A DNA stretch of 64,000 nt from Cheilinus undulatus (lineage: Eukaryota > Chordata > Actinopteri > Labriformes > Labridae), in assembly GCF_018320785.1 (NCBI RefSeq), contig NC_054865.1, positions 14,729,579 through 14,793,578 on the forward strand, in the 5' to 3' direction. The notes under the pieces were generated by a model. The model ran no database searches and had not been told where the DNA came from. It was given only the letters and a program-made list of their open reading frames with translations. The translations under genes were made by a program, and so were the position numbers. Position 1 is the stretch's first letter; each line of letters begins with the position of its first letter. Shown here piece by piece: positions 43,601-55,600 of this stretch.

Positions 43601-46600
43601 CAAAATGGGTTAAGAAAAGTTAAAGAGTGGCAGAAATGGGTTAAAGGTGTCAAAAAAAAGTCGCAACACTAGATTCCCGGGGCAAAAAAGGGCAAAAGTG
43701 GCAAAAAGGTTGCAAAAATGGATATCAGAAATGGGCCAAAAGTGTTTGAAAAGCAGCAAAATAGGGGGCGCTAGCGAGCTGAGCATGGAGTAAGACGTGT
43801 CTTCTCGAGCTCCTGCCGAATTGATAATATTTGCTTTAAAAAGTGGCTTTTTCATGTGAGGACCAGCCAGAAAGTTAGTAGATGCCAACATTTAGACACT
43901 AGAACTCGAATTATCTGAGCAAAGTGGTCCTGAATGGCGGAAAAGCTTCAACAATTCAAATACAGCGGCAATACTCCAAGGCCTACCACACGAACCACGA
44001 GACTGAGTACGCAGACACCTGGTTACTCACACCAACCCTCGTCACCATCAGCTAAAACTTCAGAGATGACCGCTGGAGAAATTAAAGCCAGCATTTTATC
44101 TTCGCTACAAGGAGAGCAAACCTTGACTGCAAATCTGTAGAAGACAGCCTACGGTACCTACGTGCTGACAGGGCGAGGAAACAGTTTGCTTGGAGTGTTG
44201 TCTTCTTGGCCTGTGTCTGACATCCCACGTTATATGGAACTTGGCCTTCAGTTTGGAGATGATACTGGGGCTCACTCCAAACAATGCCGCAACTTGGTTT
44301 TGCAGAGCACCAGCTTAATGTTGCCCTATCACATGGGCCCTATCCAGATCAGGGCACAACCCACATACTCAGCTCTGCTGCTCATCCCGGTATATATACC
44401 GTGCTTGACAAATTTATTAGACCACCACCCAAAGTAAGGTTTATGCCACAGCTGCCCTAAATTAACAGCATTGGTAATTACCAAAATCAAATCAAGTCTC
44501 CAGAATGACCATAAGCAGACGACTGACGGAACAAGGCTTAAAGGCCATTATTGAGGCCTGCAAACATCCAGAAATGCCTCAGATTTGCCAGGGAGCACAA
44601 ACACTGGACTGTTGATGACTGGAAGAAGGTACTCTGAACAGACAAGTCCAAGTTTGAACTTTTTGGTCAGCATGGTCGTGTTTATGTCTGCAGAAATGCT
44701 AGAGAATGTTTTGGTGCCAGATGCATTGCACCCACAGTGAAACATGGTGGAGATTCCATTATGGTATGGGGTCCCATTTGTGGATACGGTGTGAGCAAAT
44801 CAGTGAAAATCAACAATATCGTGAACAAAAACGTCTAGCACAACATCTTAGTTCATCATGGAACCCCTCTGGCCTGAATCTGATTGGTCGTGGGTTCATA
44901 TACCAGCAAGACAATGACCCCAAGCATACTTCAAAGCTGTGCAGAGACTATTTGAGCAAGAAAAAGGAATCTGGAGTACTTGAACTGATGGACTGGCCAA
45001 GTCAAAGTCTGGATTTGAATCCGATTGAACAAATTTGGGATTTAGTAGATTCAAAGATTGATGGCACAAAAGTTTCATCTAAAGCAAGTCTGTGGGAACA
45101 GCTAGAAACTATTTGGAACTCAATAACAAAAGAGACTGAGGAAAAGTACATAAAAAAATGCCAGCAAGAATGCAAGCTATTATCAAGGCCAAAGGAGGCC
45201 ATACAAAATATAAAATCTTTTGGTTATTAAGTGTGGAAAAAGGACTATTTGGTTGGTTCAGTTTGTTATTTGCCAAATAAATAACAATAACATTTTTAGT
45301 TTTAAACAAGTTTTTGAAAGATTTCTAAAATATTTATGTTTTCTAGTTTTTAATGACAGGTGTTGTAATAAATTTGTTAAGCACTGTATATATAAAACTT
45401 ATGCAGTCCTGCACCATCTCGCATTTTAACTATCTTTGTGCAATCTGAAGATGAGGGCTTTCCCCATTTGCTGCACTGAATTAAAATGCTGTCAGGACTT
45501 TTTTTCTTTTCAGAAAAGGGGAATAAATCAATATAGAGTAAATGTAATCCAATCTTTTATATTTCATGTTATATCAGCATTTATGTCATCACATAACGGC
45601 CAGGTGTTTGTGGAGGGAGACAATGGGAGACAAGCTAATCGTTGTGTCCGGATTTAAGGACTGATGGACTGTGTTTTGGGGAGGACATGACGTGAAGTGA
45701 CAGGCAAGTGTGTTTTCACTTTTCATTCTTAATGACACTAAGATGGCGCAGGTCCTTACAAATAAAACAAAGTATTGACTGTGATTATGGTTGCATGAGT
45801 AGCTTCAACAGGCTTGTTTGTTGACGTTAGCCATTAGCTGTAATGCCATGATGCCACTCACAGATTCGTCGTGTTGTCTGAGTATTTCACTCTGGTGTGG
45901 CATATCTTGCAAACGACTTGACTTCTGTCTAAGTTTGTACTGTCTTTAATGTTTTGGAAGGCAATAAAGTTCACATATCCGCTATGAATGCAGCAGAAGT
46001 TGCTCTGCTGGGTAGGCACGAGCAACTGGCTCACTCAGACCGGAAGTCTAGCATGATCTTGTTGTCTAAGCAGAGGAGAAGACGGAAGAATCAACTGCCT
46101 GCTGCCAACTGACGGTGCCTGCTGCAAACTAGCAGTTAGGGGGTCAAATTACACCACAAACTACTGCACCAAGAAAGAAAATTATTAATAAATAAAATAT
46201 CGATACTGCATTTTGAAGCATCGATACAGTCTCGCGCCAGGAAATATCGCGATATTTCAGTGTATCAATATTGTCCTAGCCCTAAAATGTACTTACTTCA
46301 TGGTTGGTGTTGAGCAGAGCAAGGAGACGATCCCAGTTGTGGAGATCATAGTTGACTCTAAAGTACCCTGATGCATTTGTGTTTAACAGAATCCAGTCCT
46401 CTCCTGAAACTCTCATCTCATCATAAGTGTCTGATATGAAAACATGTTAAAATAAAAAAAAAAAGACAAGTAAAAGAGTCAGTTGTTGTGGCTTTTATGT
46501 ATGAAACCAGGGGAGTTTCTTGCCCCATACCTGTCTTGTTAAGAAGCCAGTACTGTTGTTGCTCCGCCCCCGTCTTCATCCACTTAATGGGGACAATCCA

Positions 46601-49600
46601 GGTGTAACTGGGACAGAAACAGAGATAAAAGCTTTAACTTAATAGTAAAGCAGTCTTCATTATGCCCATGAATATTGAGATAACATTGTCTCACTGATCG
46701 CATGAAGATTATTTGGACTACTGTCTTTATTGTAATGGTGATCATGGTACCCAGAGGTTGAACTCCAGTGACTCTGCTGATAACCATCAGCATGGATACG
46801 TATGTGAAATTGTTAAAATCACAGAGATACTGAAGAGTTTTTACTACATGTGTACAGCATGTATTCATCAACAGGGAGGAGGTATGTCCATTGCATGGAT
46901 ATAGTTCACATCCATCTGGGAAATGTCCCCATAGAAAGCATCTGGACTTTTCAAAAAATTGTCAGAGGGAGATTGGATGAATGTTGTGTCTGTCACATTC
47001 ACTATGGGCCAGTCAGGTTGTAGGCATGCTCTGTTTGGGTAAGTAAGGTGAGCTTGGCAGGCTGGTGCTAGTTTTCAGACAGATGAGCAGATGAGCGAGC
47101 TGGTGGATTAAACTCATGCCAAGGCTGTTAAGGAGAGGTGCAAAAACATCTTTTCCTTCAAGAGAAGCTTTAAGTGTTCCTCTTTGCTCTTTTAACAAAA
47201 TGCTGCTGAGATCTGATTTTAAAAAAATGCCGCTAATGATACATCTGAACTAATCGCTCCACCATGAGCTTATACACACCAGGTACAATCTCTTTTCCCA
47301 ATGATTCTCTCTCTTTCTCTCTCTCTCTCTCTCTTTAGTCAGGGATTTACTCAAATGCTGTTCAGGAATAAATCCAAGTCAGCTTACAGTGAACTAAAGT
47401 AAAACTGATTCATACTTGAACTCAGAGGGTCTTTCCACTACAGAGTCTGGATCCAACAGGAAGTGTTTCTGAGTGATACTTCCTGTCTGAGTGTCGACAG
47501 TGACCACCGGGAAGCCCATCTGAAGAATCCAGCGGTTCATGATGTCATGGATGGTAGATGGAATCTGCATATTTGGTGTGTTGTCAACGGCCTGATGACA
47601 GAAAGCAGCAGGAATTCAAGGAAAACAGGCTCAATCAAGGACACACTGTCAGAGGGAATCATGCTCAGCACATCTGTGACTGTGAAGGTCATTTAGAACA
47701 GACCTGCTGGAGATGGTCCCATAAGTCTTTGTACACTGTGTTGCTGAAAGCAAATGTGTTCAGGTATGACTGTGAGGAGAGAGCATATATATGACGTTAG
47801 CAAAGCATCACTCAACACATTGACTTTACTGTAAAAAGATCTTTTGACAGTAGGCAGTGGCAGGCATTCTTGAAATTTGTTTTGCAAGTTAAGGGGCCAA
47901 AATCCTGAACTACATTTTACAATTTGACAATTTATCTTTGTAAACTTTAATGTGTCCAAGACAAATAAAACTTTCAAAATCTTCTTCTTTAGTCCATAAA
48001 GATTGATCAACATTAACAAAATGTTGCCTTTCTGTTATGAATAATAACAGGGAGGTACACTCTGCCATCAGATTGTTGATCTTCGTTTGGCTTCTTGCTT
48101 GGTCTCTCTTTCTTTTTTTCATCTTTGCTTCATCCAGTTGCTCAAACAACTTTTTGTAATGAATTTGAATTGCTCCAATTCATAACCAAACTTATCTCAG
48201 GACATTTTAGAAAGAGGACAGGAAGAGAAAATAGGAAGATTCACTAAATTATAAGTGGAAAACCACAAATTCTTCATGCAATTCTGTGTGGATCCCCCTA
48301 TCACATGATTACTTCAGCAGTTAATAAATGATAATAGTTTGTGCCAGTACTCACATTGAGTCCTCTTGCAAACACAGGCTCGGAGAGAAACTCAGACAGC
48401 ATCCTGATCACAGACGCTCCCTGAGAACAACAAGCACAGAAACCAACAGAGTTTGGCTTGTTTGGACTCCTCTAGAGAGCAGAAGATTTCTGCCTTTTAT
48501 CCAAGAGAAGAATGAAAACAAGATGTTTCTCTGAAACTGCAACTAGACTCTTCAGAGAGGAATGATAACTCAAAACCCTGCAAGAAAGAAACACTGAGAA
48601 TATGAATACTTTCTGATTCATGTTTGTTTCTATTTTCCTGTGAAGTTAGGGATAAAGAGAGGATACCCCTGTGGAAAAGGAGGTAGTCGTATGATCTGAT
48701 CCTGTCCTGGTAATCAAGTAGTGTTTTCTGACAAAAATGTCCTCCTAGTCTATCAACTCCTAAACATTTCAGTCACTGTTAGTCTTTGTTGTCTGTCTGC
48801 TGTGAATCACCGTGTCTCACAGCTACCTGAAAGCAGCCAAAACCGGCATAAAATGATTACAAAGAAATGCCAGTTTTCATTCTTATGGTCTTGTTAGCTT
48901 TTACGGCTCAACCAAGACATATTTTTTCATAATCAATCAAAAATGCCTATAAAGGCCATTGTCTTCTACACTTCAAAAATATCTGCAAAGGCAACATTGC
49001 AAAATTCACTTAGGGATTAGTATATTTTGCATTAACGTTGCATTAACATCTGTTTTGGGCATGTGAATACAAAATTGATTGCATATAGTACATGTGTTAA
49101 CACTTTGCATGATCAATATGTCTCCATTAATGATCTGCAATTGCCAGCCTCCAGTCCATGCATCATTTCCTTATGTAGGTATCCCTACATTCTACAGTGC
49201 CTATAAAAAGTATTCACCCCTTGGATGTTTTATTTAATAATAATAATAATACATTTTATTTATAGAGCGCTTTTCAAGAACTCAAAGACACTGTACAAAA
49301 TAATAAAATGCATTGCAAAGAAGCCAAGAACAGGACAGTGACACGATCAAGCAAACAAGCAAACAAACAGACAAACATGCAGACAAAGTGACGAGACAAC
49401 AACAAGTCAAACATTAAAAGCCATGATTGATTATATAAACATAACAGACATTTAATCAGTCATGGTCAATATAATTTTGCTGTTTTGACCAGAAAAATCC
49501 ACAAAAAACATTCCTTAATGTATAAAAAAAAGAGATTTTGACAAAATAATGCCAATTAAAAAAAAACTGTCACGTAAAATAAATGACTGCTTAAATATTC

Positions 49601-52600
49601 ACCCCCTTAGGTCGGTATTTTGTAGATGCATCTTTGGTTGCAATTACAGCACTCAGGCTGTGCGGAAAGGTCACAGTCAGGTTTGAAACAAATTACAGTG
49701 CAATTTTACTCAATTTGTCTTTGCAAAACTGTTCTAGTCCAGGCAAGACACAAATTCTTTCTTGCATTGAGGTCTGGGCTTTGACGCAGCCACTCCAGAG
49801 CATTCATGTTGTTGTCTTTAAACCATTTCTGTGTAGTTGTCACTGTATGCTTCAGGTCATTGTCTTGCTGGAAAAAAACACACTTCTGAGATTCTTATTT
49901 GTAAAAAAAACATTTGAAAGCCATGTATAATTTTCTTTTCACTTTACAGTTATGCACCGTTTTATGCTGATCTATCACATAAAATCCTAAATTATATTTA
50001 TGTTTTGTGTTCAAGGAGAATGAATACTTCTGAAAGCCACAGTATCAGCTTTGACTGAAGGAACTACGTTTTTGAACAATTCTATCAGAGTCTGCGTGTG
50101 TATCCATCTATCAAACCAGTCCAGATGACAGCATCAAAAACTAGAAAAGCACTCAGAGAGCGCAGACCTCCGCCATCAGCCCTATCTCCCAATTGTGAAG
50201 AATCCTTTAAAAAATTCCTGGATCCGTCCCCATGTGCCCCCCACTACAGCATTCGCCGATTACTCCCTCCACCGTGGGGTGGAAATACAATGAGGCAAAG
50301 CATTGGCTTCGCTATGGGTGGACTGTCATGGTTGAAGCATTGCCTGCCGGTGCCAACAGATGCAGGGACAGTCTCACCCATGGTCTCATGGACGACTGGA
50401 AGTCATGGCAGAGGGTGAATATTCCTCTATTCCTCCCAGCATTGTGAGTATTCTCGCTTCAATTCGCTGTCTTTCTCTCTGTTATGCTCCAACTCGTCTC
50501 CTCAACCAGGCGTGCATCTTTCAAACTCCCAAACTTTGATTAGAAACACACCCAAAATGCTGCTGAGCTTGAAGTTACTCATGTCTGCCATCTCCTGGTA
50601 ACAGTGGTAAAGTGGTAACAGTGCAGACCTCCGCCATTAGCCCTATCTCCCAATAGTACAGAATCCTTTAAAAAATTCCCGGATCCAGACGGTGATCCGG
50701 ATCACTCCCAAAATCTAATCGGTTCTTCCTTATGACATTTCTGACATTTCCTGAAAATTTCATCAAAATCAGTCTTCAACTTTTGAGTTATGTTGCTAAC
50801 AAACAAACTGACCCGATCACATAACCTCCTTGGTGGAGGTAACAAAATGGGAGAATCTCACACAAAAGCTCCCATTTTGAATAACATCGAGTGAAAATGA
50901 GGAATTAAACCACGGCTGCCTAGCAGCTGATGAGAAACCAAAATTCTTGGGGAGTCTGAAAAACATTCTTAAATGCACAAATCAATGCACAAAAGCCACC
51001 AGACTGGCGTTATGAGAAAACTAAAAGACTGTACAAGGAAATCCAGCGTCAATCTTTCAATATTTGGATCAGGGAAAATACAAGAAGTCTCAAGAAGTGC
51101 TTTGTTTCACAAACATTCATGGAAACATTGAAAACATGTAGAGATGCCCTCTGTACCTCTAAGGGTAAGATTATGAGTTGGCACAGAAGCTAAAAAGTAT
51201 AAGTAAGCTTCCGACACCTGGTCCTAATCAAGGCCAATCAGCCACACACATGACTCTGCACTGAGTTGATTTCTCACCTGCCTCTGTGTGCAGTAAAGCT
51301 CATTTTAGACTGGGAGCGTGACACGTGCGTCTCGACCGTGACACGCCTGGTTTTTCAGTCTGATTGCATGTTAACAAGTCAGGGTTTTCAGACTGCCTGC
51401 ATGTGCGCTGCAACTTGTGCGCCTAATGTGGCTCAGGCATGGAGAGTTTCGAGATTTGAAGTCTAGCCTGTTTTTTCCTCGCACCACATGCAGCTATGGA
51501 CCATATTAGACAGGAACATGATAAATGGAGAGCCATATTTACATCATTGTAGCACATATGCACATAGCATATGTTTACAGTGTGTTTCTTGATAACCCTG
51601 AGGAAGGCCACAAGCTAAAATGCGTCTGATAAAGTTGTTCTCTAAAGATCTACTATTAGTAAAACTTTCTGTCTCCACACTAGTAGAATATGTCCCAACA
51701 AAGTCAAACACAGTAAGTGCTTTTCTAGTTTGTGCTTTTCAAATTAAAAGCCCAGTTTAGTATGTCTGGAGAAACTCCTTTCACTTGTACAGAATGCTTT
51801 TATTTTGAATTGTTCCTGACACACTTCCTCTATACACTGAAACAAGTAGCTTGTAGGGGGTTTATTCAGGTAAAACTTATGAAGAAGGACACAGGTTTGA
51901 GAGCAGGGAGATGCAGCTGAAACGCAGCAAACTCGCGCCCTGTGTGAAAGCCGCATCGGCAGGAGTTGGAGCAGACACACGTGGCACACACAAGCAGCAA
52001 AACACGCTTCCAGTCTGAAACAGGCTTAAGAGTGAGAACCCTCACATCTCTGTATGCAGTCTGAGGTGGTCTGGATATCATATCATCTGCAATACACACT
52101 GAGGTGCATCCACACCTAGTATTAAGGATTACCTCTTGATATTAGAATGCCCAAATGGAATGTTAATGCATCTGCTAGGTTTGAACAGTTTCTAAGTGTC
52201 TGAGCTTCTTTTTTTATGTAAAATTGTGTCAGAGGTGCTGACCTTGCTGTAGGAGATGGGGTCAAACATCTCGCTGATCTGTGCAGGGGTATTGACCTCG
52301 TCTTCTCTGCGCGTAAGTGGATGAGAAGAGGCGAGGGCGTCCACAGCAAATACCTTGTGCACCTCCTTAAGAATGATCATGTCTTTCTGCAGCCAAGTGA
52401 AAAGAAATGGACACAAATTAAGCTATGCAAATCACACTCCTTTATCTGTCATGAACCTGTGCACACTGAAGCAAATGCTGTAAATTATATCTACATCTAG
52501 CCCATCGCATATGCTATGTGGACAATATTATCCAGATATCTGACCTTTACACCAACGGGGACTGTAATAATACAGTATTCAAATACATGAACTTTAATAT

Positions 52601-55600
52601 GGGGCTGTTCCCCTTTTGCAGCTTTAACTGCCTCCACTCTGTGGGAATTTGTGCCCATTCATTCAGTAGAGCATTTATGAGGTCAGACACTGATGTTGGA
52701 TTAGAAGTCCTGGCCCACAGTCTCCATTCTAGTGTATCCCAAAGGTGCTCAATGGGATTGAGGTCAGGGCTCTGTGTAGGTCACTCAAATTCTTCAACTC
52801 CAAAATCATGCCTTAGCAGTCATTGACCACTCTCTGTGATTTGGTCTTCCACTTTGTGGCTGAGTTGCTGTTTTTTCCCAAACGCTTCCACTTTCTAATA
52901 ATATGACTTACAGTTGACTGTGGAATATCGAGCAGAGGCAGGGATGAAATTTCACTATGTTACTGCAAGGGTGGAACCCAAACAGTACTGCGCTTAAAGT
53001 CACCAAGCTCTTTAAAACAACCCGTTTAGGATCACAGATGTATGCAAATGGAGACTGCATGCCTAGATAATGGATTTTATACACTCGTGGCAACGGGTCT
53101 GATTGAAACACCCAAATTTAACAATTGACAGGTTGCCAAATACTTTTATCCATATAGTGTATGGGACTACATGAGTTGTCATCTTGTTTGATTTAGTATC
53201 TTCTGCACTGATCACAACAGGAATATTGTCTTATGCAAGCTAATAGTTTAGTAATTGTAAGAATAATATTAATTTTATTTGTCCATTATCTCACAGTCAC
53301 AGAGGACTGGAGATGAGCCCAGCTGTTGCGTGAAAGGCAGGGAAATTTGATATTCAGATATCTAATGTTTTTTGTATGCACAAAGAAAGCTAAGCTAACT
53401 CATTCATGTACAAATACCAGACCAATTGTGCGAACTACTAGAGAAGCTTAAAGTTTTGCATGACTTATCTTGATCTAAAATGTTGATCTGGTAGGTAAAT
53501 TAATTTCTATCACTGAAGGTGTGTGTGTGTGTGGGGGGGGGGTTCCTCACGATGTTGAAGCTGGGTTCAGCATGGTCGGCTCCAAGGTACGACACATATG
53601 TCGCAAAGCCCTCATTCAGCCACAGGTCATTCCACCACCGCACAGTCACCAAGTTTCCAAACCACTACAAACATATGACAGAACAAAATTTTCAGCCAAA
53701 TACTTTTTGTTTCTGGGGAACACTTTAGACAGTGTCTGACAGTGAGTTAATGTTTTGGCTGATGCTGCAGCAACAGAAAGCTAATAAAACTCCCTAACCA
53801 AGAATTTCACAAGATACCAAAATCTAATACATCTGAGACAGAATGGGGTTAATTTATCCCTATGTGGTGATCAGTCATCTGCTTGAAAAAAGACGGCTAG
53901 GCCCTCTGGCTAATTTATGTTTAAAAACATTTCTGTGTTCTTTAAAATAGTTCTTGAAGACCAGGCTTAGGCTCAGTTATGAATATATTATCTCCCAACT
54001 CTTTAAGAACCTATCTGCTTGAATCCAGAGTGCTAAATCTGTCTGCCCTCCTAAATCATATCTTAAATGTTCTTTATGCTTGTTTGTTTGTTTGTGGAAA
54101 TTGTCTCAGTGTGTGTTTTTTATAAGTTATTTCACTGCATTGTATGATTCAAAATGTTATCATCTGCTGCTTTTATGAATTTCTCAGTCAATGCTCCAAA
54201 TCTTTTACCAGAAGTGATGTCATGACACAAGTTTGGATGCGAGTCTTTGGCCTACCTGGTGTGCGAGTTCATGAGCGATCACAGATGTCACTCTCTCTTT
54301 GTTTCCATTGGAGGACATGAAGGGGTCGTAGAGCAGATCCGTCTCTCTGTATGTGATCAGACCCCAGTTCTCCATCGCCCCAGCACCGAAGTCCGGCAAA
54401 GCGATCTGATCTGGGGGGGAAAGGAAAAATCTTCAGCATCTTTAAGGATGATTAAAAAACAACCAAAGGAGCGCAGATGGTCGAGTGGTTTAAGGCACTA
54501 CCCATGTACGCAGGCCGCCCGGGATCGAATCTGGCCTGTGGCCCTTTACTGCATGTCTCTCCCCACTCTCTTCCCTGTTTCCGAGTCTGTCTACTGTCCT
54601 TCCTCTATCAAATAAAGGCATGAAAAGGCCCAAAAATAAATCTTAAAAAATAATACTTCTTTGACAAGAAGTTGTCAAAACATTTACATTTTTTCAAAAT
54701 AAGTCTTTGCCCTTTTGGGAATTTAAGTAATTAGACAAAGCTGTTCCATCTGCACTCTGAGGGACACATCACAGCCCCTCTGTGTCTATTTCCCTCTATT
54801 ATGAGTCATTCAGCCTGTCTTCTTCAGTTACTAAGTCTTTACAAATGTGCCCCCTTAGCAAAACATGAAGTGACAGCAAAACAGCCTGTCATTGGTTGTC
54901 ACAGCCCAGTCATAATGCATTCTGGGATACAGTCAGACAATATGGTGACAGTATTAGCTACTACCTGCAGGAACAATTGGAAAATGGATTATAAATTGGA
55001 TTTTAAAAAAGCAGTTTACAGTTACTGGTGTGGATTTAATCTTTAAAAACCTGAAAAGTCATCCAAGTTCCAGGCCCACAAGACATTCTGTAAGAGTTAC
55101 AAAGGATAGTTTCATTAGAATGGCACAATGGAGGGCTTTCAGACGAGAAACAAGCAAGTGGCCACCAATTATGGTTCAAAAGTTATTACATTTTGCATTC
55201 ATTCTTGTCGTATATGTCAACGCCACCATCACAAATCTGTGCTTGTTTCTATGCACGTTTGATAAATAAGGGCCAATATTAGGTTTCATAATCTCACTAT
55301 GATTAGTAATGATGTAATAACTGGTTCTTTACCAAAGAGATGTAAAACTGTATTGTGTGATTTCTGGAGAGAACAGGAATGTTGAGATGCTCTGTGCCAC
55401 TGCTGATTTGTCAGATAGTGTGATGTCACTTCATGTGACACTGTCTGACCTCCACTGATTGGCTGGCGAAAAACCGTAATGTTCTACTGAGTCGGGGGGG
55501 GTCATATATGGTTCCCTGCAGGAAAAACTGTCCAATGGAAAAATGTATATACACAAAATTATGAAAAGATACCTGGTTACTGTGAGACAAAGGAAATCAG

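Noticed and set aside
43485-43760. CRISPR-like or regular tandem array
   Set aside because: Units are irregular in length and sequence with no unique spacers, and the host is eukaryotic.
44706-45230. A host gene of 174 aa
   Set aside because: It is the C-terminal DDE part of the Tc1-like element between matched terminal repeats at 44399 and 45386.
54478-54560. A tRNA gene (Leu/Ser type)
   Set aside because: A and B boxes are present but the acceptor and anticodon stems do not pair well and a SINE body with an A-rich tail follows, so it is a tRNA-derived SINE.
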